The translations under genes and the position numbers were made by a program. Under the pieces are notes generated by a model. The model was not told the DNA's origin. It made no database searches and saw nothing but the letters and a program-made list of their open reading frames with translations. DNA of 64,000 bases from Kitasatospora aureofaciens (GTDB taxonomy: Bacteria; Actinomycetota; Actinomycetes; Streptomycetales; Streptomycetaceae): positions 62,001 to 126,000 of the forward strand of contig JODU01000015.1 of assembly GCA_000720845.1 (NCBI GenBank). Reading direction: 5' to 3'. Of the stretch, positions 20,193 through 27,465 are shown one piece after another. Position 1 is the stretch's first letter; every line of letters starts with the position of its first letter.

Positions 20193-20830
20193 TCCAGTGC
20201 TTGGTGTATCTCGTCGCCGATCGAGCGGAAGAACGTCAGTGGGGCGCCGTAGGGGTCGTACACCTCGTCCGCCTCCACCGTGGGCGCCAGGAGCCACCCG
20301 CGCAGCGCCGCGGCAGCGCGGACCAGGGCGCGGGCGCGGGTGACCACGCCGTCCTCCAGGGGAGGGAGCGTCGCCGGGTCGATGGCGTTCACCAGGCGGG
20401 TGAACTCCTTCAGGGTGAACGTGCGCAGGCCCGCCGAGTGGCCCATGGAGATGACCTGGGCCCGGTGGTCCCGGGTCGCGGTGAGGACCAGGTCGGCGCG
20501 GATCACGTGCTCGTCGAGCAGCTCCCGGCCGGTGAATCCGGCGGGGTCGGCGCCGAAGTCCGTGAGGACCGTCTCGGCGTTCGCCTCCATGGGGGCGCCC
20601 TCGTGGCCCCAGGTGCCTGCGCTCTCCACGATCAGGCCGCCGCCGAGCACACCGAGCCGCTCCTGCACCGCGTGCCGGGTCAGCCGCTCGGTGATCGGCG
20701 AGCGGCAGACGTTTCCGGTGCTGACGTGGAGGATGCGGAAGCTGTCGCGCGGGAGGCCGACGAACGTGGTCGTGATCTCCGCGGCGCGTTCCCCGTTGCC
20801 TATGCCACGCCCCGTCCCAGGGGCCGTCAA
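20150..20830 (-). CDS. Low-molecular-weight protein-tyrosine-phosphatase-like protein lacking the catalytic Cys
   Basis: 226 residues from a TTG start at 20830 that overlaps the upstream TGA as TTGA. The fold signature is clear (ILHVSTGNVCRSPITERL, ESAGTWGHEGAPM, ADLVLTATRDHRAQV, DEVYDPYG). In active enzymes the loop is V-C-x-G-N-x-C-R-S; here the first Cys, the nucleophile, is Ser (residue 37). The second Cys, the Arg and the general-acid DP motif remain. It may bind phosphotyrosine or a phospho-ligand without hydrolysis. It sits between sua5 and glyA in the same operon. Confidence 0.85.
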   Translation of the reverse strand: MTAPGTGRGIGNGERAAEITTTFVGLPRDSFRILHVSTGNVCRSPITERLTRHAVQERLGVLGGGLIVESAGTWGHEGAPMEANAETVLTDFGADPAGFTGRELLDEHVIRADLVLTATRDHRAQVISMGHSAGLRTFTLKEFTRLVNAIDPATLPPLEDGVVTRARALVRAAAALRGWLLAPTVEADEVYDPYGAPLTFFRSIGDEIHQALDPVVTALTGVPARA

Positions 20831-21474
20831 TTCGCCACCTCGAGGTCGGGTACCACCTTGCGCAGCTCCTCCGCCGACAGCGCGCCCGCGCGCAGCAGGA
20901 CGGGCACCTCGCGGGTGACGTCGACGATGGACGAGGGGACGATGCCGGGGGTCGGGCCGCCGTCGAGGTAGACGGAGACGGAGTCGCCGAGCATCTGCTG
21001 GGCGGCGTCGCAGTCCTCGGGGGCGGGGTGGCCGGTCAGGTTGGCGGAGGAGACGGCCATCGGGCCGACGTCGGTGAGCAGTTCGATGGCGACCGGGTGC
21101 AGCGGCATCCGCACGGCGACCGTGCCGCGGGTCTCGCCGAGGTCCCACTGCAGCGACGGCTGGTGCTTGGCGACCAGTGTCAGGGCGCCCGGCCAGAAGG
21201 CGTCGACCAGCTCCCAGGCCATCTCGGAGAAGTCCGTGACCAGGCCGTGCAGGGTGTTCGGCGAGCCGATGAGGACCGGGGAGGGCATGTTGCGGCCGCG
21301 TCCCTTGGCCTCCAGCAGGTCGCCGACGGCCTCCGCGCTGAAGGCGTCGGCGCCGATGCCGTACACGGTGTCCGTCGGCAGCACCACGAGCTCGCCACGG
21401 CGGACGGCGGACGCGGCCTCGCGCAGACCGGTCACTCGGTCGGTCGAGTCGTTGGTGTCGTATCGCCGTGCCAT
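20827..21474 (-). CDS. L-threonylcarbamoyladenylate synthase (Sua5/YrdC family)
   Basis: 215 residues from ATG at 21474 with GAGGAGG ahead. YrdC signature LVVLPTDTVYGIGADAF near the N-terminus, KGRGRNMPSPVLIGS, WPGALTLV and the late SSANLTGHP. It makes threonylcarbamoyl-AMP from Thr, bicarbonate and ATP for the t6A modification of tRNAs that read ANN codons. It is the short form without the SUA5 C-terminal domain. It is operonic with prmC upstream, a conserved actinobacterial pair. Confidence 0.95.
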   Translation of the reverse strand: MARRYDTNDSTDRVTGLREAASAVRRGELVVLPTDTVYGIGADAFSAEAVGDLLEAKGRGRNMPSPVLIGSPNTLHGLVTDFSEMAWELVDAFWPGALTLVAKHQPSLQWDLGETRGTVAVRMPLHPVAIELLTDVGPMAVSSANLTGHPAPEDCDAAQQMLGDSVSVYLDGGPTPGIVPSSIVDVTREVPVLLRAGALSAEELRKVVPDLEVAN

Positions 21475-21534
21475 TTAGCGGGCCTCCTCGTACACGTACT
21501 GCGGGATCGAAGTCAGCGGGGTGCGGTCGCTCAC
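21475..21534 (-). CDS. Possible 19-codon coupled micro-ORF between prmC and sua5
   Basis: A GTG at 21534 overlaps the prmC stop as GTGA, and the frame ends in TAA directly abutting the sua5 ATG (21474). The ribosome site for sua5 (GAGGAGG) lies inside it. It may simply be the spacer that couples translation of sua5 to prmC; the peptide (MSDRTPLTSIPQYVYEEAR) has no recognised function. Confidence 0.3.
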   Translation of the reverse strand: MSDRTPLTSIPQYVYEEAR

Positions 21535-22376
21535 GGCAGTGCCTTGCGGGCGGTGGCGAACCTGGGGCGGTTGTTGAGGTCGGGGTGGTCGGCCGCGTCG
21601 GCCCAGCCCCGCTCCTCGGTGAAGATCCACGGCACCTGGCCGCCCTGGGTGTCGGCGTGCTCGACGACGACCACGCCGCCGGGACGCAGCAGGCGGTGCG
21701 CGGTGCGTTCCAGGCCGCGGATCAGGTCGAGGCCGTCCTCGCCGGAGAACAGGGCCAGCTCGGGATCGTGGTCGCGGGCCTCGGGGGCGACGTACTCCCA
21801 CTCGGTGAGCGGGATGTACGGCGGGTTGGAGACGACCAGGTCGACCTGGCCGTCGAGGTCCGGGAAGGCGGTCAGGGCGTCTCCCTGGCGCAGGTCGACC
21901 CTGGACCCCTCCATGTTCTTGCGCGTCCACTTGAGGGCGTCCTCGGACAGCTCCACGGCGTGCACGCGCGAGCGCGGCACCTCCTGGGCGAGCGCGAGCG
22001 CGATGGCGCCGGAGCCGGTGCACAGGTCGACGATGCAGGGCTCGACGACGTCCATGGCGCGTACCGCGTCTATGGCCCAGCCGACGACCGACTCGGTCTC
22101 GGGGCGGGGCACGAAGACGCCGGGGCCGACCTGGAGCTCCAGGTAGCGGAAGTAGGCGCGGCCGGTGATGTGCTGGAGCGGCTCGCGCGCCTCACGCCGG
22201 GCGACCACCTCCCAGTACCGGGCGTCGAAGTCCGCGTCCGGCACGGTGTGCAGCTCGCCCCGCTTGACGCCGTGCAGGTACGCGGCGAGTTCCTCCGCGT
22301 CGGTGCGCGGCGAGGGCACGCCGGCGTCGGCCAGCCGCTGGGTGGCCTGGGCCACCTCCGCGAGCAGCAGGTTCAC
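21531..22376 (-). CDS. prmC: Peptide chain release factor N5-glutamine methyltransferase
   Basis: 281 residues from GTG at 22376 behind GGAGG. N-terminal helical RF-binding domain, then a SAM-binding Rossmann domain with IVDLCTGSGAIALALA and the catalytic NPPY in DLVVSNPPYIPL. FVPRPETE precedes the SAM motif, as is typical. It methylates the Gln of the GGQ motif in RF1/RF2. Its substrate gene prfA lies immediately upstream in the same direction. Confidence 0.96.
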   Translation of the reverse strand: MNLLLAEVAQATQRLADAGVPSPRTDAEELAAYLHGVKRGELHTVPDADFDARYWEVVARREAREPLQHITGRAYFRYLELQVGPGVFVPRPETESVVGWAIDAVRAMDVVEPCIVDLCTGSGAIALALAQEVPRSRVHAVELSEDALKWTRKNMEGSRVDLRQGDALTAFPDLDGQVDLVVSNPPYIPLTEWEYVAPEARDHDPELALFSGEDGLDLIRGLERTAHRLLRPGGVVVVEHADTQGGQVPWIFTEERGWADAADHPDLNNRPRFATARKALP

Positions 22377-22428
22377 GCTGGTCCTCCGGGGGCTGAGCTG
22401 TGGTCCGGTGCGGGTGGTGCGGCGGTGC

Positions 22429-23505
22429 TTACGCGGCGGCGAGCTTGGCCGCCGAGTCCGCGTCGACGCAGGCCTGGATCACCGAGTCGAGGTCGCCGTC
22501 CAGGACCTGGTCCAGGTTGTACGCCTTGAAGCCGACGCGGTGGTCCGAGATGCGGTTCTCCGGGAAGTTGTACGTGCGGATCTTCTCGGAGCGGTCGACG
22601 GTGCGGACCTGGCTGCGCCGGGCGTCCGCGGCCTCCTTCTCCGCCTCCTCCTGCGCCGCCGCGAGCAGCCTGGAGCGCAGGATACGCATCGCCTGCTCCT
22701 TGTTCTGCAGCTGGCTCTTCTCGTTCTGGCAGGAGGCGACGACTCCGGTCGGCAGGTGCGTGATGCGCACGGCGGAGTCGGTGGTGTTGACGGACTGGCC
22801 GCCGGGTCCGGAGGAGCGGTAGACGTCGATGCGGAGGTCGTTGGGGTTGATCTCGACGTCGATCTCCTCGGCCTCGGGCGTGACGAGCACGCCGGCCGCG
22901 GAGGTGTGGATCCGGCCCTGGGACTCGGTCGCGGGCACCCGCTGCACGCGGTGCACGCCGCCCTCGTACTTCAGCCGCGCCCAGACGCCCTGGCCGGGCT
23001 CGGTGGCGCCCTGGCCGCCCTTGGTCTTCACGGCGACCTGGACGTCCTTGTAGCCGCCCAGCTCGGACTCGGTGGAGTCGATGATCTCGGTCTTCCAGCC
23101 GACCCGCTCGGCGTACCGCAGGTACATGCGCAGCAGGTCGCCGGCGAAGAGCGCCGACTCGTCGCCGCCCGCGCCGGCCTTGATCTCGAGGATGACGTCC
23201 TTGTCGTCGCTGGGGTCGCGCGGGACGAGCAGCAGCCGCAGCTTCTCGGTGAGCTCCTCGCGCTGCTTGTCCAGCTCCTTGACCTCGGCGGCGAAGTCGG
23301 GGTCGTCGGCCGCGAATTCGCGCGCGGTCTCCATGTCGTCGCCGGTCTGCTTCCAGGAGCGGAACGTGGCGACGATCGGGGTCAGCTCGGCGTACCGCTT
23401 GTTCAGCTTGCGCGCGTTCGCCTGGTCGGAGTGGACCGACGGGTCGGCGAGCTTCTTCTCCAGGTCGGCGTGCTCGGCGACGAGTTCCTCGACGGCCTCG
23501 AACAT
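22429..23505 (-). CDS. prfA: Peptide chain release factor 1
   Basis: 358 residues from ATG at 23505 with AGGAG upstream. The catalytic GGQ lies in SSGPGGQSVNTTDSAVRI, and the stop-codon-reading tripeptide is PAT in HRVQRVPATESQGRIHTS. The N-terminal coiled region (EELVAEHADLEKKLADP) is typical. It ends translation at UAA/UAG. It is separated from rpmE by an intrinsic terminator. Confidence 0.97.
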   Translation of the reverse strand: MFEAVEELVAEHADLEKKLADPSVHSDQANARKLNKRYAELTPIVATFRSWKQTGDDMETAREFAADDPDFAAEVKELDKQREELTEKLRLLLVPRDPSDDKDVILEIKAGAGGDESALFAGDLLRMYLRYAERVGWKTEIIDSTESELGGYKDVQVAVKTKGGQGATEPGQGVWARLKYEGGVHRVQRVPATESQGRIHTSAAGVLVTPEAEEIDVEINPNDLRIDVYRSSGPGGQSVNTTDSAVRITHLPTGVVASCQNEKSQLQNKEQAMRILRSRLLAAAQEEAEKEAADARRSQVRTVDRSEKIRTYNFPENRISDHRVGFKAYNLDQVLDGDLDSVIQACVDADSAAKLAAA

Positions 23506-23547
23506 CTTGGGCTCCTGCTTACTGCTCGGGAAGGGGAAGGCGGGCGA

Positions 23548-23568
23548 CCAAAAACGCCGGTCCCGGCG
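23548..23568 (-). terminator. Intrinsic terminator between rpmE and prfA
   Basis: CGCCGG (23555-23560) and CCGGCG (23563-23568) form a tight stem. On the minus strand it is followed at once by TTTTT, one of the few classical U-tract terminators in this window. It ends the rpmE transcript 47 nt after its stop. Confidence 0.75.
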
Positions 23569-23614
23569 CTCCCCGGGCAGGGGATGCGGCCGTGGACCGG
23601 CGGTTGGGGGCTCG

Positions 23615-23839
23615 CTACTTCTTGGAGCCGGCGGCAGCCTTGCCGAAGCGGGCCTCGAAGCGGGCCACGCGGCCACCGGTGTCGAGGATCTTCTGCTTGC
23701 CCGTGTAGAACGGGTGGCACTCGGAGCAGACCTCGGCCCGGATGGTGCCGGACTGAATGGTGCTGCGGGTGGTGAACGACGCGCCACAGGTGCAGCTGAC
23801 CTGCGTCTCGACGTACTCGGGGTGGATGTCGCGCTTCAA
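23615..23839 (-). CDS. rpmE: 50S ribosomal protein L31 (zinc-binding type)
   Basis: 74 residues beginning with a TTG at 23839 behind GGAG; this gives the family start MKRDIHPEYVETQVSCTC. Four cysteines (CTC near residues 16-18 and CSEC near 37-40) form the zinc ribbon of the C+ paralogue, followed by HPFYTGKQ. The zinc-free paralogue that replaces it under zinc starvation is not in this window. Confidence 0.96.
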   Translation of the reverse strand: MKRDIHPEYVETQVSCTCGASFTTRSTIQSGTIRAEVCSECHPFYTGKQKILDTGGRVARFEARFGKAAAGSKK

Positions 23840-23913
23840 GGTGTCTCCTACTGTTCCGGGAGGGCGCCGGGTCGCAGCCGCGGGATGCGGGAGCGTGAAC
23901 CGGAGCCGACGTA

Positions 23914-23954
23914 CCAGTCTGCCAGGACTGGCGCCATCCCCCAAAACCGGGGGG
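23914..23954 (-). terminator. Hairpins after the LytR-type gene
   Basis: Two stems stand between the LytR-type stop (23964) and rpmE: CCCCC/GGGGG (23938-23942 with 23949-23953) and CCAGTC/GACTGG (23914-23919 with 23926-23931). Their position suggests termination of the upstream gene; neither has a U tract. Confidence 0.5.
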
Positions 23955-23963
23955 CGGCGTGAA

Positions 23964-25112
23964 CTATTCCCCGGTGTCGACGACGCCCTTCGCCTCGCCG
24001 GTCGCCGTGCCCCGGGTGGCCGACTCGGGGATCGGGCGGTCGTTCTTCAGGGCCGTCCAGACCTGCTGGGCCTTGCCCTTCTCGACCAGGACGCGGTTGG
24101 CGTCGGCGGGGTCGTAGATCACCGGCATGGTGACCATGTGCATCTTGTCCGGGCCGATGCTCTTCAGGCCGCTCGCGAAGGACATCAGGGAGTTCACCGA
24201 GCCCAGGTCGGAGTCGGTGGTCACGGTCTTGGTGGCGGTGTCGGCGACGTCGTACAGCTTCTTGGGGTTGCCGAGCAGGCCGATGTCCTTGACCTGGTCG
24301 ACCAGGGCCTTGACGAAGGCCTGCTGGAGCTGGATGCGGCCGAGGTCGGAGCCGTCGCCGACGCCGTGCCGGGTGCGGACCAGGCCGAGGGCCTGCTCGC
24401 CGTCGAGCCGGTGGGCGCCGGCCGTGAGGTCGAGGTGGCTGTCGGGGTCCTTGATGTCCTCGGTGGTGGTGACCCGGACGCCGCCGAGGTCGTCGATGAG
24501 GTTCTGGAAGCCGCTGAAGTCGACCTCGAGGTAGTGGTCCATGCGCAGGCCGCTGACCGACTCGACGGTCTTCACGGCGCAGGCGGCGCCGCCCGTGGAG
24601 TACGCGGAGTTGAACATCACGTCGTCGGCGGCGGGGTGCTCGCCGCCGTCGGTGTCGGTGCAGTCGGGGCGGTCGATGAGGGTGTCGCGCGGGATGGAGA
24701 CCACGCTGGCCTTCTTGTGGCCCTTGTAGACGTGCACGATCATCGCCGTGTCCGAGCGGGCGGTGCCGTCGTCGGTGCCGCCGCCGAGCTTCTTGTTGCC
24801 GCCGGAACGGGTGTCGGAGCCGAGGACCAGGATGTTCTCCGAGCCGTTGTCGGCCTTCTTCGGCCGGTCGGCGCCGAGCGCCTGGTCGATGTCGACGCTC
24901 GTGAGGTTGCCGTTGAGCTTGAAGTACAGGACTCCCGCTCCGGTGCCGCCGAGGACCACGATTCCGGCGGCGCTCCAGGCCGCGACGAGCAGGGCCTTGC
25001 GCCGGCCGGTTCTGGGCCTGCGGCGGCGGCCCTTGCCCCGGTGGCCGGGTCCGGGGGTGCGGGACTGGCCGGGGCCGGGTATCGCGGGATCCGGCGTGCT
25101 CTGGGCGGACAT
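23964..25112 (-). CDS. LytR-CpsA-Psr family cell-wall glycopolymer ligase
   Basis: 382 residues. A basic cytoplasmic N-terminus (GKGRRRRPRTGRRK) precedes one TM helix (ALLVAAWSAAGIVVLGGTGAGVLYF, about 40-64) and an extracellular LCP domain with NILVLGSDTR, ARSDTAMIVHV, SVVSIPRDTLI and QALGLVRTRHGVGDGSDLGRIQLQQ. The conserved Arg/Asp residues that bind the polyprenyl pyrophosphate are present. LCP proteins attach teichoic acids or similar polymers to peptidoglycan. The nearby wecA-like gene makes the lipid-linked primer such enzymes use, though they are not in one operon. Confidence 0.93.
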   Translation of the reverse strand: MSAQSTPDPAIPGPGQSRTPGPGHRGKGRRRRPRTGRRKALLVAAWSAAGIVVLGGTGAGVLYFKLNGNLTSVDIDQALGADRPKKADNGSENILVLGSDTRSGGNKKLGGGTDDGTARSDTAMIVHVYKGHKKASVVSIPRDTLIDRPDCTDTDGGEHPAADDVMFNSAYSTGGAACAVKTVESVSGLRMDHYLEVDFSGFQNLIDDLGGVRVTTTEDIKDPDSHLDLTAGAHRLDGEQALGLVRTRHGVGDGSDLGRIQLQQAFVKALVDQVKDIGLLGNPKKLYDVADTATKTVTTDSDLGSVNSLMSFASGLKSIGPDKMHMVTMPVIYDPADANRVLVEKGKAQQVWTALKNDRPIPESATRGTATGEAKGVVDTGE

Positions 25113-25461
25113 GGGCTCCTCGGTGTTCGTCCGGTCGGTTACCCCCTGCGCTCAGGGTCGGGTCGGTCGGCTCCGGCGCGTTCGGCGCCGGTACCTCACC
25201 ATGGTCCCTCCGTAGCTCAGACGGCGGAACTCGGGACAGGGTTGCACAACCGTCTGTGGCGACCCGGTGGGGAAACGGTGACGGAGCGTGGTCGGCGTGC
25301 CCGGGGCGCACCGCGCTGACCTGGGAATCCGCGGGCGACGCCGCGGACCCGCCGGGACACCGGCCGCGCCGCCGCGTGTGGCGAAGCTCGCAGCCGGAGG
25401 CCCGCGCACGGCGAAGGGGCCGCCCCCGAAGTGGAGACGGCCCCGCGCCGGGATCGCCGGC
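25113..25461. other. 349-bp gap without a gene
   Basis: Holds the promoter side of the LytR-type gene and the 3' region of the protease. A 7-bp stem (25416-25422 with 25438-25444) just beyond the protease stop is a likely terminator. No protein frame with a ribosome site was found. Confidence 0.6.
25416..25444 (-). terminator. Terminator after the trypsin-like protease gene
   Basis: GGGGCCG (25416-25422) pairs with CGGCCCC (25438-25444) 18 nt downstream of the protease stop. Confidence 0.55.
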
Positions 25462-27252
25462 TCAGCCGAAGAGGTTGAAGGCGTTCCAGCCTCCGCCGAC
25501 CCGCACCCGGGTCTTGAACGCGGCCGTGCCCGGCTTGCCGGTGCCCTTGTACAGCCACATCACACCGGAGGTGTCGCGGGCCAGCAGGTCGGGCCTGCCG
25601 TCACCGGTGGTGTCACCGGCGGTGGCCAGGGCGCTGTAGGCGTTCCAGCCGCCGCCGACCTTGACCCGGCTGCCGAACGCCGGCGCGGCCTTCCCGGTGC
25701 CCGGGTACAGCCACAGGACGCCCGAGCCGTCCCGCGCCAGCAGGTCGGGCCTGCCGTCGCGGTCGTAGTCGCCCTTGCCGGTGATCGTGTACTTGGTCCA
25801 GCCGCCGCCGATCCGGACGCGGCTGCCGAACGTGCCGTCGCCCTTGCCCGGGTAGAGCCACAGGACGCCGTCCTTGTCCTTGGCGACCAGGTCGGCCAGG
25901 GCGTCGCCGGAGAGGTCGCCGGGGACACGGATGTCGTTCATCGCGTTCCAGCCGCCGCCGACGCGCAACGTCTCGTAGCGGTCGGTCCCGTTGAACGCGA
26001 AGGTGTACAGCACCCCGTCCGGGGCGCGGAACACGTAGTCCTGCCAGGAGTCGCGGTCCAGGTCGGCCTGGCGCACCAGGCTCAGGCCGGCCCAGCCGTC
26101 GAGCGCGACGCGGTTGCCCAGGTAGGGCGACTGGTCGCCGACGGAGTAGTACTCGTACGCCTCGCCGCCCGGGGTGCGGGCGAAGAGGTCCGCCAGGCCG
26201 TCGAAGTCGAGGTCGGTGTCGTCGACGCGGGAGTTGACCTCGCCGACGTAGGAGCTGACCTTGGCGTAGACGCCGTAGGCGCCCGAGGCGACGCAGTCCT
26301 TGACGCCCCAGGACACCACACCGGCGATCCGGCCGTTGACCACGAGCGGGCCACCGGAGTCGCCGTTGCACGGGGAGACCGTCCCGGCGTCCTGACCGGA
26401 GGCCGGGTCGCCGGCGCAGGCCATCTGACCGGGCACGAAGTCGGCGCCCCAGTACGACGTGCAGGAGGCGTCCGAGCGCATCGGCACGGTCGCCTTCTTC
26501 AGCGTCGGCGAGATGTCCTGGCTGGTGGAGCTGGTGCGCCCCCAGCCGTAGACCGTCGCCGGGGCCCCGTTGGTGTAGGAGGCCGTGTCGTCGCTCGTCG
26601 TGGGCCGCAGCGTCTTGTACGGCAGCGCCTCGCTCAGCGTGAGCACCGCGAGGTCACCGCCCGAGGTGGTGCTCGGCCGGTACGTGGGGTTGACCCACTG
26701 GCTCCACACGCCGACGAACCGGCCGCCGTGCAGGTCGTCGCCGTCGGGGAGCTGGGCGGTGCCGCCGAGGACGGCTCCGTTCTCCCTCCAGTCCAGGCCG
26801 TACACGCAGTGCGCGGCGGTCAGGATCTTCGCCGGGGCGACCAGGGTGCCGCCGCAGAAGTAGCCCTCGTCGTCGGCGGGGTCGTCGTTGTCCTTGTCGT
26901 CGTAGTAGTGCAGCTGCACCATCCACGGCGCCTCGGAGAGGGTCGCGTCCTTGCCGCCGATGATCTTCGGGTCGACCTTGCCGGACGGGGCCTCGGCGCT
27001 GGGCGTGGCCTTCGGCTGCTCGCCGGGGGCGGTGGCGGCGTGGCTCCTGAGGGCGGCCCCGGAGTCCTGGATCCGCTGTGCCAGCTCGGCGGGCGACGCG
27101 GGGGCGGGCCGCTCGGTCACGGCCGGCTGGGACGGGACGGGGGCCCCGTCGGACGCCTGGGCGGGGACGGCCGCGAGGACCGCGCCCGACAGGGCGAGTG
27201 CGGCGGTGGCCGCGGGAAGAGCCAGCCGGGCTCTTCGAGGGGTAGATGTCAC
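25462..27252 (-). CDS. Secreted trypsin-like serine protease with FG-GAP/VCBS repeats
   Basis: 596 residues from GTG at 27252 behind AGGAGA. A Sec signal peptide (cleavage after AQA near 33) and a proline/alanine-rich propeptide lead to the S1 domain starting at IIGG (97-100). The triad is visible: His148 in LTAAHCV, Asp200 in GGDLAVLTL, Ser299 in GDSGGPLVV. Paired cysteines fit trypsin. From about residue 350 follow FG-GAP-like repeats (DLDFDGLADLFAR, GDYDRDGRPDLLARDGSG, GDTTGDGRPDLLARDTSG). They are built on the repeated units LLARD, LWLYPGTGK and VGGGWNAY, which probably form a Ca-binding beta-propeller. It is likely an exported protein-degrading enzyme. Confidence 0.92.
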   Translation of the reverse strand: MTSTPRRARLALPAATAALALSGAVLAAVPAQASDGAPVPSQPAVTERPAPASPAELAQRIQDSGAALRSHAATAPGEQPKATPSAEAPSGKVDPKIIGGKDATLSEAPWMVQLHYYDDKDNDDPADDEGYFCGGTLVAPAKILTAAHCVYGLDWRENGAVLGGTAQLPDGDDLHGGRFVGVWSQWVNPTYRPSTTSGGDLAVLTLSEALPYKTLRPTTSDDTASYTNGAPATVYGWGRTSSTSQDISPTLKKATVPMRSDASCTSYWGADFVPGQMACAGDPASGQDAGTVSPCNGDSGGPLVVNGRIAGVVSWGVKDCVASGAYGVYAKVSSYVGEVNSRVDDTDLDFDGLADLFARTPGGEAYEYYSVGDQSPYLGNRVALDGWAGLSLVRQADLDRDSWQDYVFRAPDGVLYTFAFNGTDRYETLRVGGGWNAMNDIRVPGDLSGDALADLVAKDKDGVLWLYPGKGDGTFGSRVRIGGGWTKYTITGKGDYDRDGRPDLLARDGSGVLWLYPGTGKAAPAFGSRVKVGGGWNAYSALATAGDTTGDGRPDLLARDTSGVMWLYKGTGKPGTAAFKTRVRVGGGWNAFNLFG

Positions 27253-27402
27253 TCAGGTCTCCTGTCGCTGTAGACGCAGGCAGGAGAGAACAGCCCATGG
27301 GTGCGGGCCCCTGACGGCAGCACTGACCACCCCGTGGGCGTATCCGAAAATACGTTCCCCCCCACTGCAGTGCGCTGATCCTACAAGCCCCGCAAGCCGG
27401 AA

Positions 27403-27436
27403 GTCCCGCCCGGTCACTCGTGTGACGGGGCGGGAC
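27403..27436 (-). terminator. Long hairpin terminator of rho
   Basis: GTCCCGCCC (27403-27411) pairs with GGGCGGGAC (27428-27436). A second inner stem GTCAC/GTGAC (27413-27417 with 27422-27426) has a TCGT loop. It lies 30 nt after the rho stop. Confidence 0.75.
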
Positions 27437-27465
27437 CTCCGTACTGCGTGCCGGCCGGCGGTGGC

